From: Eremophila alpestris peregrina | Lineage: Eukaryota > Chordata > Aves > Passeriformes > Alaudidae | DNA: 64,000 bases | Assembly (NCBI GenBank): GCA_009792885.1 | Contig: WMCF01000026.1 | Location: forward strand, 62,001-126,000 | Direction: 5' to 3' | Notes under the pieces: model-generated | Told to the model about the DNA's origin: nothing | The model's input: only the letters and a program-made list of their open reading frames with translations | Database searches by the model: none | Program-made: the position numbers and the translations under genes | Shown here: positions 50,101 through 62,275 of the stretch, piece by piece | How the letters are laid out: the number at the start of each line of letters is the position of its first letter | Numbering within the stretch: position 1 is the stretch's first letter

Positions 50101-53100
50101 AGATCATGTAAATTAGCAGCATCCAGGGGGCTATGGACAGTGGGACAAGATGCAATTCCCACACTGCTCAGGTGATTGTGCTGCATCTGAAACTCAAGCC
50201 CTTTTCTTGACTAGAGATGGGCACTGGAGCATCACCAAAGACTCTGTGCTGTGATGGTGAAGTCAGACCCTTGGATGAGAACCTATTCTTTCCTTCTGGC
50301 TTGATGTTGTGACCAAAGTACCCACATCTTTTTTATTTGCTGTAGCATTACATTATAGTTGTTTTTCAAGGGGGACTAAACGTGCTCTTCAGTGAGGCAA
50401 CTGCTGAAGACTCTGTGAAAGCACAAGGAAAGAGCTGTACTGGCAGAGATGAGCTTACCTTTGTACTGTACCAGGTAAAGACTCCCACAGGCCTGCCAGC
50501 ATTCAAGTGGAAAAGGACTGTGATGCTGTGCATCTGCACAAACCTTGTGCAGGCAAGAACAGGTGGGTGGGAGTGAGCTGGAGGCAGCCTAGTTCCAATG
50601 GACATGGAACTAAGATGACCCATGCTTATTACTGGAAAACACCTCCAGCCAAATCATCTCCCTGTCCCTATCCTCTCTACTCTAAAGAAGTATGTCACAC
50701 TTCAGCAGCTCAGCAACAGCTCCTTGTCCTACCTATTCTAGCTCTGACCAACCATTTTACACTTCTTATTGAGCAGCTACAAGGTTGTCTGATCCTAATA
50801 GATGTTTGCTGTGGCTCTACTTGCCCTGTCTCTCCCTATTACTCATTTACAAGAAGGCATGGAATTCACTTGCCAGCACTCATGTAAAAGCTGGTCCTCA
50901 GAGACCTAACTGACTGACTATTCTGTTCCAAAGGAGGATATACAAAAGCTAGGCACATAAAGATGAATTAATAGATTGCCTCTGTCTGGTTAAGCCCTGT
51001 GTATTTATTCAACTTCTCATTCTGTAATGGAAGAATGCTGACCAGATTAACAAAGTACTTGACCTATTGCTGTGTTTTAACAGTGTTCTATTTTTTTCTT
51101 TCTTTTAACCTATAAAAACTGAGTACTGAAAGGTTAAGAGAACACAGATTTCAGACTTAATCACAACATTTTCTTCTCACCATGACATAAACTCTATTCT
51201 GTGTCTATTCACTATTTGCAGAACAAAGACAGGATATCCTAGAAAAATCAATATTTTCTCAGTGATGGTGGTTGTCCTCAGCTTGCCTCCAGGTAGCACA
51301 ATAAAAGGTTTTAAGAAACTGTCAGTGAGCAGAATTGATAGCAAATGCTTTTGATCAGGTACTTTGTTTGGAAAGTGTCTACAGTAAGGATTCCCATTTT
51401 GTAAATGAGGTCTGTTGACTTTATATTGGCTTACCATATAATGGATTGTAAAAAGCCAATTTTACTGGAGCAAAATTGCACAATCTTTCACAAGCCTGGC
51501 CTGCTGATACACATTTTTCCTTTTCTTTTAACAGTCTACTATAGGATATAATATGTACTACAAAACTTTATTGCTCTACCCATGCAATTAGAGAAACTTT
51601 ATTGAAATACAGAATCATAAAGAGAAGTCTACCCTCATATTTTTTCTTTCAAAATCTATTATCAATAACTCTGTAGTTTGTGTTACGTTGTAGCCACAAA
51701 AAAATGAGACAGATGCTAATAACTTTTCTGTCCACTTCAGCCTAGGCCATCCCACTTCCTAAGTGTTGACAATTTGCTGGCTTTGGAAAGGCCAAAGCAT
51801 GTATTCTCAAGGGGCTGAAAGGAAAATGTTCCACAAATGCCGAGCTGGAACTTGGTACCATGGTCATTTGGCAGATAACCAGCATTCTACATAAACAAGT
51901 AGAGAGAGGGAGCTTAAATTCTAATTACCCTCTTGAGAAAATATAAAAACAGTTCCTAGGAACAGTGAACAGAAGCTGTCAGGAAAACTAAGATCATTGA
52001 TTTTTGTCATGAATGATTATGATTATTATGGCTGTGTGGTTGGGATGGGAATGGAAGATTATGCACTACAAAATACTGTGTTCTCCATTCTCATGAGAGA
52101 TTCCACTTACACTCATTAGATAAGGCACTGTGTCACACTTGTTAGATCTTAGGGCTTAAATACTGTATTTTACTCATTAATCCAATTATCTTCCTGTTTC
52201 ACCACATCTTTAGATGACATTAATGTATCATCATCAATTAATAGGAACTTTTCCTATTTCAGAGTAGATATCTGTGTAGAGGAAAATACACAGGCTGTAG
52301 AATAGCCACTGATTTTCCACTCGAATGATCTGCTTCAAAATGAAGCTGACCAAGCTGCAATTTTATTTCCAAACCTCTCATACTTTTATTATGCAACACA
52401 CAAACACTAAAAATAAGAATATAAATGGCTCAGAATTTAGACTGCCAGCTGGCTATCTGACAAAAGAAGAGATTAAGCAAGGTAGCAGGATCTCTGATTC
52501 AGCAGAAGAACAGGCTGTGTTCTGCCTTCTGCATATTAACACTGTTCAGCTCTGAAGGGGATCTGCTGTGACCCACATGTGCTTTAGCTCTGCACTGCAC
52601 AGCACTCAGGATATTCAGTAACCTCTTACCACACCCCACACCCTTGATCTTTCACAGTCACCAGCCAATACCAATTCATGGTTTCATAATGCACTCTTAC
52701 AAAAGCTTTCAAAACCCTACTCTGCACTGAAACAGTAGGCATCCTTCTCAGAGACCAAAGTATAGCCTTGCTCTTTACCTCAGAAGGATTTTAATCCACA
52801 TCTAGTTCCCTTCTCTTAAAATACAACCAAAGATTAACAGAAGGTGGAAAATTAACCTTCAAACTCACTAAATAAGCATATTCAGTTTTAAATACTAGCA
52901 CTAAACTAGTACTGTGCAAAATGGCATTCTGCTCTCTTCTCCAAGTCTTTTGCAGCTTTCCTTTACAGTCCATGACTTTCTCTTTGTGGGCCCGAACTAC
53001 ACCCTCCACCAAAAAATCCTATGCTTGTATTCTGCTTCTTCTTGCAGTTACTTGTGGCTTGAAAGAAATCCAGTTGTGCATTAAGGCCCAGATCCAGAAA

Positions 53101-55411
53101 AACACATGAGCACGTGATTTATATATATGAATAGTACCATTGTGCAGGATGCAGGCTCTTTCCCAATATTTGCCATCAGTCTTTTCCCTGCTATTGCTTC
53201 TTTGTTCCCCATTACTGCATGTGGCCTTTCTGTTTTTTCCAAGATTTTCCTGTAAATTCAAAACCAGGTACAGTCTACCTATATGATCATGCTCAGAACA
53301 GAGGGGAGCAGGGTCTCAGGTGAACTGAGACATGAAATACACATGCAGCTGTGTTTAAAATGAGATGTCAGACAGTTCTCAGCACCACTTCCATCTCAAT
53401 CTATTAACGTCTGTCAGAACAACTGTTGGATATCCTGCTTGTTCAACTTGAACTTTGGGAAGCTCATGCTGATAACTCATTTAGTTAGGGAAATACCATT
53501 AGTAGTGAAGTAGTGAAGGTTTATGAGTTACAATATTGTTGGGACATTACACACTAAATATTATAAAAAAAAAACTACTTAAAACTTAATAGTGTAGATT
53601 CTGTGGTATTGTGAATCTTGTCATTTTCCTTCACCTATGAGCAGTGGTGTATATTTTGAGGTGAGATATCAGTATGTTTCAAACAATCCCATAAGTAAAA
53701 TAAACATTTATAGGCAGGTATTAACTAAGACTGATTCATAACATGAATTCTCCTGGAAATAATTCCATATATTCAAGTAATTTCAACTATCATGCTTTTG
53801 ACTTAGGAATACCTCTTGGAGATTCCCACATGTTGAACCAGCATTTATGAGTGCTGCTGTGATATTTACTCTGGAATGCCAGGTGTGAACTCTTTGCAGA
53901 TGTGCCTGACATGGTGCAAGCTCACGCTGGATGATTTCAGTGTGAAGGTGCACCAGGGTCTGCTATAATTCTTGTAGTATAAGCAGAAATACCAGTGCTG
54001 GTCAAACACTTTCATAAGCCCTAATGGGAGTTAACAGCATAACTCAGGGAGGTGTTCTTTACCTTGCAGAGTCAAAGTGCTGGTATCACACAGCAGATTT
54101 CTCAGCTTTCTGAGATTAAAATCAGTAAAGAAATTTGAAAGTTGAAAGAGCAATTTAACAATTGTATTGCATTAGTGACTTGTAATGCAGGCAGCATCAT
54201 CAGTCTGGTTCTCAGAGAAAGGGATAATGGTTTTGGTGAGAAATTTTGGTTCAGCAAGGAATACAAGAAGTTGATATTTCTGTAAAAGTACATTCAATGC
54301 TGTTATCCTGATAAAATTAATTTCTAATTACTCAAAGTCCTTTAATTCAATATTGCTGGGACATTTTGAAAACACAGATGATAAGCTTTTGTGTTAGAGC
54401 TCATTCGAGTTGAATTTTAAGTCAGCTAATGTCTGGCGCTAACAACTTACTAAATGTTTCCAGGCAACAGAAAGAAAGTAGCAAAAGGTAAACAATTCAA
54501 ATATGCTAAAGAGGAACAAACTGATGTAAAAATAAAATCTCCTTCTGTATGAAACTCCTTGCTTCTAAGCAATGTTTACTTCTTCTCAGTTTCATGCATT
54601 AAGAGGAAGTAGAGAATCACTCAAAAACAAGGGTGAGCGTTTTTCAGAGCTTTTTCTCTGTGTTATTTCCTCAGAAGTTCCTCTGATTATTTTCAACACT
54701 TCAGCAGAAAATTGCTTCAACCCATGAAAACCACTACAGAGTCTCCAAAGTCTTGATAAAGCCACTAAGGGTGATGAAAGCACAGTCTCCCTGTGCTTTC
54801 CATACCTCAGTTTGTGTTGGAGGTTAAGTGTTTCCCTACAACCACTCTTATGAGGCCTGCATACTGAGGTGTGGAGTCTGTATTTTGTGCCTTGTGATGC
54901 TTATATTTTTTACAGCTCTGGCAAACCAGAGGTGCTGAAACTGCAGTTTGTGCCAGCTGACAGCAGTTGCTGACTGTAGTGAACTCCCCTTGGGCCAGCC
55001 AGGGTCCAAAAGTGCTCTCCAGTATTTTTCTAGTTGTCAGTGAGTTCTGCCATCAACTCTAACCTACCACCAGAAAACCCTTCTTCTCTAGACACCAGTA
55101 AACCATGCTCCCAATCTGCTGCCTACTTCTTTTACTTGCAAATGGTTCCCTCATTTAGACACACAGGCATCTTGGGTAACAATAATTAAGAAGTATCTTA
55201 TCATACTGGAGAATGATAACCTCTATAAGCCACCTCCCATATAAAATCCAGCCAGTGGTCATAAGTCATCTTTTTTTCCACCTAATCCATGGTATCAGTT
55301 GACCATTTCCTCTGTTAAATAAGCACTGTTTGACTCCCTTGGAGTGGAAAAAACACCTGTTTGCTAGACCAGGTATCATGTCTTATGCTTGACTGCCTAT
55401 ATCTAACAGCA
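47111..55411. other. Non-coding DNA downstream of MFAP3L
   Basis: About 8.3 kb of AT-rich sequence with no recognisable exon, RNA gene or well-preserved transposon. Short open frames (the longest about 126 codons, at 50507-50887) lack domain signatures. If gene order matched human as I recall it, HPF1 would lie further in this direction; it is not seen within the window. Confidence 0.55.
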
Positions 55412-56188
55412 TGTATTGGGTTACACATCAAGATTTTGACTGCAGAGGGGATACAGGGGTGGCTTTTGGCAAGAAACTGCTGGAACTATCTCCTGCGTCC
55501 AATAGAGCCAAGGCTGGCCAATGCCAAGATGGGCCTGCTGCTGGCCAAGGTCGAGCCCATCGGTGATGGTGGTAGTGCCTTTGGGACGATAAATTTAAGT
55601 GAGAAAGTTACTGTGCAATTTTAGCCAGAGAGGGGACAGAGAGTATGTGAGAGCAACAGTCCTGCAGACACTGAGGTCAGTGGAAAAGGAGGGGGTTAAG
55701 GCGCTCCAGGTGCCAGAGCTGAGATTCTCTAGCAGCCCATGGTGCAGTCTATGGTGAGGCAGCTCATGCTGGAGCAGGTGGATGCCCAGAGGAGGCTGTG
55801 ATGCCATGGAGAGACTGCTGGCTCCTTGCAGGAGGAGCAGAGAATGTGGATGAACTGACCACAATCCCCACTCCCCATACATCTGCACTGCTGGTAGGGT
55901 GGAGGTAGAAAAAATTGGAAGTGAAGCTGAGCCATGGATGCAAGGATGAGTGGCAGCAATGTTTTTGAATATTTGGGTTTCTTACTACTCTACTGCGATT
56001 TGATTGCCAATAAAGTAAATTGATTTCCCCAATCTGAGCCTGCTTTGACCCAGATGGTAATTGCTGAGATCTCTCCCTTTCCCTATCTCGACCCAGGAGA
56101 CTTTCATCATATTATGCCCTGTCCAGCTGAGGAAGGGAGTGACAGAGCCATTTTGGTGGGCATCTAGGTAGGGTCAACCCACTATACA
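55412..56188 (+). mobile_element. Solo LTR of an avian ERVL-type endogenous retrovirus
   Basis: Starts TGTATTGGGTT and ends near ACTATACA, about 777 bp. It matches, block by block, an LTR family I recall from passerine genomes: a 'gctggccaag' / 'gatggtggtag' segment, a 'gcgctccaggtgccagagc' segment, an AATAAA signal at 56009-56014, a 'tctcgacccaggagac' segment and a terminal 'gggtcaaccc' block. No retroviral coding sequence follows, so it is a solo LTR. A clear 5-bp target duplication was not found. An 87-codon open frame (55361-55624) overlaps its 5' part and is not a gene. The family name would need a library search. Confidence 0.82.
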
Positions 56189-56708
56189 ACCCCTTCTACC
56201 AGCAAGGGGTAGAATTCTTCCTTTGTCCCTGCTGATGACTCACTACAGGTTTCAGTCTAAAGCATTTCTCAACTGAATAAAGAATAAGTATGTAGTTCAT
56301 TACTAGCTTGATAGGGCAGCCATGATAATAATGTCACCACTTTGGGCTCACAGTGGGCTTGGTATGATCTTTTCCATCTTCTGTATTCAAAGCACCCTGT
56401 AAACTTACTACACTAAGACAGGAAGGCATTTTTCAGGGGGCTGATTTTACAATTCAGTTCCTTTACCAAACGGATATGCTCTTGCTCAACTTAATGCACT
56501 TTGAAAAGGAGTTAAGCCAAAAATGAGAGTTATGCTAATTATGGAACAAGGATACCCACATATGGAGTTCCTCAGAAATAGCCATTCTTGAATAATTTTG
56601 TATAATCAACCATGGGACAAATTTTTAAGTCTTTCTTCATAATCATGGTAAACAGAGCTTTAGAAATTTAGGGGCTTTTTCCGTGTTCCTTTCCAGTTTT
56701 TGGGTTTT
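56189..56708. other. Spacer between the two LTR copies
   Basis: AT-rich sequence with no coding or retroviral blocks that I can recognise. An AATAAA at about 56276 is unassigned. Confidence 0.4.
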
Positions 56709-57082
56709 TTTAATTGGGTTAGCATGGCCTAGTTTTTGGTAATAGTGGGGGGAGACACAGAGGTGAAATCTGTGAGAAGCTGCTGGAATCTTCCACCATG
56801 TCTGGAAGAGCTGATCCCTGGTGGTTCCAAAGACAGACATGCTGCTAGCCAAAACTGGGCCAATTAGAAATGGTGGTAATGCCTCTGTGATAACATATTT
56901 AAGAAGAAATCAAAACAAAGGTTGTGGTGCAGTTGTAATTTTCCAGCCAGAGAAGTGTAGAGTGAGTGTATGTGGGAAGAATTCTGCAAACACCAAGGTC
57001 ACTGAAGAAGGAGGGGGAGGAGGTGCTCCAGGTGCCTGAGCCAAGATTCCTCTGCAGACCACAGTGAAGACCATGGTGAAGT
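56709..57082 (+). mobile_element. Truncated second copy of the same ERVL-type LTR
   Basis: Shares, in the same order and orientation as the copy at 55412, the 'attgggtt' start, a 'gagaagctgctggaatctt' block, 'aatggtggtaatgcctctg', 'acatatttaagaag', 'cagccagagaagtg', 'aacaccaaggtcactgaaga' and 'ggtgctccaggtgcctgagc'. It stops at 'ccatggtgaag' about halfway through the LTR, so the 3' half is missing. The two copies differ considerably, which argues for separate insertions rather than the two ends of one provirus. Confidence 0.78.
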
Positions 57083-57165
57083 AAACAAAATTAAAAAGAA
57101 GAAAACTGTGGAACCTGTGGCACAAAATTTGCTTCAGATATATTGTTGAAAAAGCATGGGAGTAC

Positions 57166-57667
57166 TTGTATCTCCAAGTTCTATCCAAAATTTCAGTAAA
57201 AGACACCCATTACTATGCAACTAGGAACCCACAAGAAAATTTCCACATTCCTAATAGCAGAAAAAGTGATGAAATTTTAATTATATCTGGATTTATGAAT
57301 TCAGTATGCAATGGGAAAAAGATTCCAGTCTCTTATGTTAGCTTGGTGACTCAGGCACCATGGCAGGAGTTCCTTCCCTCTAAAAATTCTTTAATTGTAG
57401 CGGATGATGAGGCATCTGTTGCCACTCCTTTGGACTCAGTACAGCTGCCTACGGAAAGACACAACTGTTTTCGTAAACAGACAATGGAAAAACTTTTTCA
57501 CAGAGTACAAAAGGCCAACGTGCAGTGGAGCCAAATCCATTCCTGAGATCCCTGAAGACTATCATTGGCATCATGGCAGAGATTATTATTGCCTACATGC
57601 TGGATACTCTGTAACACATGGAAAGAACTGGAAAAAGCTCACCAACCTGATCCACAGAAACAGCTAG
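57166..57667 (+). other. Unassigned open stretch, possible degraded coding remnant
   Basis: A 126-codon frame (57166-57546) overlaps an 87-codon frame (57404-57667) in another phase; together they keep about 500 bases open in AT-rich DNA. I recognise no domain. The position directly downstream of a truncated LTR and an A-rich junction (57083-57107) would suit either retroviral internal sequence or a processed pseudogene carrying one frameshift, but chance is also possible. No splice or promoter context. Confidence 0.2.
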
Positions 57668-60148
57668 CTGTTGGGGCATCTGGCTAATGTTCTGCTTCTT
57701 CTAGGAAAATGTTGCTTACTTTTTTCTTAGGAAGACTATTGACTACTTTGCCTTGCTCCTTCTTTCCATGGCCTTTCAGAAAATCTAGGTGCATGTCTAA
57801 GGAAGAGGATTATATTGTTGCAGCAATATTGCAATATAGTTATTGTTTCTGGCAAAAATGGGAAATATTTTTAAAGAAAGATAACTTCAATTGTGTATCT
57901 TTTGCCCTTCTGTATGTACACAGAGTAGCACAGGGGAGAGAGCAGGACAGGCATCTTTAAAAGCACTAAGGAGAACAGAAACAATTTGACCATGTGTTTA
58001 GTGTCTGCTTAATAGGAATATTTATTAAAGGTATGAATCCTTTTAGTATCCACACATTTATAGTCCAGTGCTGAGCTAACTGAAAGTAAGAAGGAAAAGC
58101 TCCCCATGCAAGTGCATGCACACACCCCCAGCCCCATGTGCAATCAAGAAGTGGGAAATAGTTCTAAGGGAGGAGGAGACACCCTCACTGTAAGAGCTGC
58201 CTTCCATTACCTACAACACACTGCAGTGCTGACCTTGCCAGGAACTGCTGCAGCAGCCAATTTACCAGCTCAGGAATCACTGAAGTGTTATTTTGCCAAG
58301 GACTCTGGAGCATTTTAAGGAGAGGTAAAACGCTTCTGTTCTCTTGTGTTCAGAAGAGTCAAGAATTCACACACACATTATGAGGCCACCAAACAAAGAC
58401 TATGAAATCATATCACTGAGATGATCAAAAGTGTCTGTGTTAAAGACACCTTGTATTTTTGTGTACTAAAATATGGAAATGTATGTATTCTAGTGAAATC
58501 TTATATTGAAATTGGCAATAAAAAAGGCAGGTGGGAGCGTTGTAAGACAGACACATTTACAGATTGATTTGCTCCACATTAGCTTTTTTCTGAACATGAC
58601 AGTACTGTTTGGAAACAGTATTAAAATTATTTCTGTAAGAATTTACTCTCAAACATTTATTGGAAGCTTTTATAATCACAAAGTGCAGGAGAAATTTACA
58701 TAATATTCAGGATCCTGAGGTCATAATCCTAAGGATAAATCTTTTTGAAAATTCCTGCGAAACTAATTTCAGCCAACTTTTCAATGAAAAGAGATAAACA
58801 GGGAGCAAAGTAGAAGACAAAAAAACAGATCTATGCATATTTTTCCATGACTACTATTGCAAGTACACTGAGGGATTAGACTGCATGGGATTTCCAGCAG
58901 GAGAGGATCTCTACAATATTATTCTCCACAACCCCCATTAGGAATTAATGATGCTTCAAGTAGGATTAACTCTCACAAATTTTGTCCTACTGCTGCTGCT
59001 ACACAGCTATGGCAACATCATGGCTTCTGCCCAGGCTGTGCTCTTAGGGGAAGAGATCTGCAGCAGAAACAGGCACCAATTCCGTGGGGAGGTCTTACTG
59101 ATCTGCACATCACTCAACTCCATTAACCACTTAACTGGGATTCCCACACTTTAACATTCCCACAGAGTGTTCCATCATCCCTAAAGCTCTGAGAGGACAG
59201 CAAATGCCAGCTGAACCTCATGAAAACTCCTGCATTGTTTCCCTTCCTGTGGGATGTTGTTTCTGGGGTAAAATGATAAATATGTATTTGCATACACCTT
59301 TAATTGAACTTATATTCATCCTGTCAGCAAAATATTCGGCTTATCAGAATAAATGAGTGGGAAAAAACGGTAGAATTAATGGAAGCACTCAACCTTTTCT
59401 AATTATACCCTGCATGAAACTTTTATTAGAGAAACCATATAAAGATGCTCTGCTATGAGTGTATTCTCAGAGTAGCTCATTTAGTTTGGTCAATTGAACT
59501 GATCAGGCAAACAAAAGTTTAACCCAACAAAGTAAAAATATTCATGCAACGGTGGAATCCCTCATTAATCTCTGAACAGAACAGAAACAAAGCTGAAAAC
59601 TCACTGCCCACTTCAAAAGGTAATAAAGAAATGGTTCTGTACCAAGAAAAAACATCCCAAGTCTAAAGCAAAAGGCTGATCTAAGGCACTGTTTCCAAGC
59701 ATACATGTTTGTCTTTTCTTCATTTTATTTATCTGCCTTTGATGCATCAGCTGATGCTGGATTTTATTTCTATTATGCTATTTATTTCTTCAGCTCCAAC
59801 TCAGATGCATGTCCTTGCTGTGCAGTACAAACATGCACATAATAAAACATCATCTGTGTTTCAGAAAGCAATGAACTTAAGGGCTAAACAGACAAGGCAA
59901 AAAAATTGGCAGGGAAAAGGAAAACTCAGAACACCCATTTGACATTGTGCATGTGAGGCACTAGATTATGATGCTACACTGGTGAATGGCAGCAGTGTTT
60001 CATTACTGGCATACATAGGGATAGGATTACATTTTACATGTATCTAAGGAGACATGGAATATCCACAGCAGAAGGGGGGACTGAGCCCCAGTCTGCTCTA
60101 TGCCCTTCAGAGGTGCTGACATTCTTTAACTGTTTACCAAAATATTTT
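57668..60148. other. Non-coding DNA
   Basis: No gene or transposon recognised. A segment at about 59,260-59,420 has an octamer ATTTGCAT (59286-59293) followed by homeobox-type TAATT cores and may be a conserved regulatory element; this is a guess from motif content only. Confidence 0.4.
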
Positions 60149-61300
60149 CATAGAATCATGGACTCATAGAATGGTTTCAGTTGAAAGGGTCCTTAAAGAT
60201 CCTCTAGCTCCAATCTCCCTGCCATGACCAGGGACACCTTTCACTAGACCAGGTTGCTGAAAGACCCCTCTAACCTGGCCTTCAACATTGCCAGGGATGG
60301 AACAGACACAACTTCTCTGAGCAAATTCTTCCGAGAGAAGTACATCACCTCTCTTACAGTAAAGAGTTTCTTCCTAATATCTAGTCTAAACCTACCCTCT
60401 GTCATTTTAAAGACATTTTCCCTTGTTCTATCACTACACACCCTCTCCAGCTATCCTTTAGGTCACCTTTAGATACTGGAAGGCCGCCTCTCTTCTCCAA
60501 CCTGAACAACCCTGGCTCCCTTAACCCCCTCTTCACAGGAGAGGTGCTCCGGCCCTCTGATCATCGTCAGGAACTTTTTCTTGACTCACTCCAAGAGGTC
60601 CATATTCTTCTTATTTTGGGGACCTCTGGACAGAACACTCCATGTGGGGTCTCACGAGAGCAGAGCAGAGGGGCAGAATCCCATCCCTTGCCCTGCTGGC
60701 AGCACTTCTTTGGATGCAGCCCAGGATACAAATGGCTTTTTGGGCTGTAAGAGCGCATTTGCTGGCTTATGTCCAGCCTCTCATCCTGACTTCTCCTCAA
60801 GGCTGCTCTAAATCCATTCTCCATCCAGCCTGTACTTGTGCTTGGGATTGCCCCACCCCAAGTGCAGGACTTTGCATTTGGCCTTGTTGAACTTCCGGAG
60901 GTTTGCATGGATCCATTTCTCAAGCGTGTCAAGGTTCCTCTGGATAGCATCCCTTTTCTCCAGCATGTCAGCTGTAGCACACAGCTTGGTGGCATCAGCA
61001 AACTTGCTGAGGGTGTGCTCAATCTCAATCCATGTCACTAACAAGGACGTTAAACAGTGCCAGTCCCAATACTGACCCCTGAGGGACCCTGCTCAGGGTT
61101 TTATTTTTCCTAACCTTATCCCTGGCTGCTCAGACAATCTCCCTGTGTTCCTCCCAGGCTGCCTGCCCTTGCTTCCCTGCTCTGTAGGGTTTCTTTCTGT
61201 GTTTGACTTTGTCCAGGCACCCCCTGTTCATGCACACAGAACTCCTGGTGTTCTTATCTGATTTCCTCTATTTTGGGATGCATCACTCTGTATGAATCTG
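60149..61300 (-). mobile_element. CR1 LINE copy with reverse-transcriptase remnants and an internal deletion
   Basis: The plus-strand start carries the 'catagaatca' terminal units of CR1 3' ends, so the element lies on the minus strand. Minus-strand translation gives pieces of the CR1 ORF2 C-terminal half: 60808-61044 contains HTLSKFADATKL and KFNKAKCKVLHLGWGNP, and 60244-60441 contains FRLDIRKKLF and the terminal S.LAMLKARLEGSFSNLV. The pieces are in different frames with stops, so the copy is dead. At about 61,090 similarity jumps to a more upstream CR1 segment ('cctcccaggctgcctgccct', 'ttttgggatgcatc'), indicating an internal deletion. This is the longest CR1 in the window. Confidence 0.93.
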
Positions 61301-62229
61301 GGATGCATGTAAGTAGTACAGAATAAGCCCATTCATTACATATACACTCTATGCACAGTATGGAAAAAACCACTATTTATGACAATGTATATGTCATTTA
61401 TACAGTACAATATACATTATACTTACCTCAAAAAATTAACCCAACAACCTCAGAGCAGTTTGATGCCTGCTTGGTATTTACTAAAAAAACAGTCTGTGGC
61501 TTTGCCTAGTAATTTGTAGGTGTTAATACCTGCTGGTTGCCTTTTGAGAAAGAGATAATTTCCTGCTGCTGATTTGTGACAGACACTGACAGGTTGGTGG
61601 GTGGGCAGCCACCCCTCCAGGTCTGTGATTTTAGCTTTTGAGAAATAGGAGGTGTGTGCACTAGAAGGGAATGTAGGCTAAGATGATCTGACCTCCATAG
61701 CCAAATCTGGCACACATGCAAGTGGCTTTTGAAGGGGTGTCCTGCTTTACCAGCATGTGTTGTCATGCTGGGCAGATCCTTTCAAAAGTTTCCCTGCTTG
61801 GCAGCTATTGGAGGAAGACAGAAATTGCAAGTGTGTAATAAAGAGTAGACCTGGATGGAAAACAGAACTTCACCTAACAAAATATCATGATATTTCAAGT
61901 TGGGAAGAAGTCCTTCAACATTTTCAGACTTCTACAGAGGACATTTATGTTCATCATTTTTGCTCTTTGGGTTTTTTAATAGAAGGTAAGAAAGAAAATG
62001 AAATAGATATATTATTTCAAACAACACAAAAATACAATAAAACTTTTTATTCTAAATGTGTCAAAACTTTTTTTTCCAAAATTAACATAGACAAAACTAG
62101 CATTTTAAAGATTTCCAAGTCTTTAAAAGTCAGTATTATCCCTGATGTCTTGCCAATCAGCTCTAGTAAAAATACCTACTGTTGTATAATTATTTGAGAA
62201 TCACAAATAAAAGGTGGCATATACACATA
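61301..62229. other. Non-coding DNA, one unrecognised open frame
   Basis: Contains a 146-codon plus-strand frame (61757-62197) rich in Lys, Ile, Ser and Phe without any domain I recognise; its ATG is in no obvious promoter or splice context. Likely a chance frame. Confidence 0.4.
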
Positions 62230-62275
62230 GTGAATAATATTAATAATAATAACAATAATAATAGTAATAATAAGA
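62230..62275. repeat. AAT-type trinucleotide microsatellite
   Basis: Imperfect (AAT)n with single-base substitutions (AAC, AGT) across about 45 bases. Confidence 0.92.

Noticed and set aside
60567..61028. 153-codon minus-strand frame
   Set aside because: A shifted reading frame of the degraded CR1 reverse-transcriptase region, not a host gene.
61757..62197. 146-codon plus-strand frame
   Set aside because: AT-rich composition, no domain or gene context seen. A conservation search could revive it.
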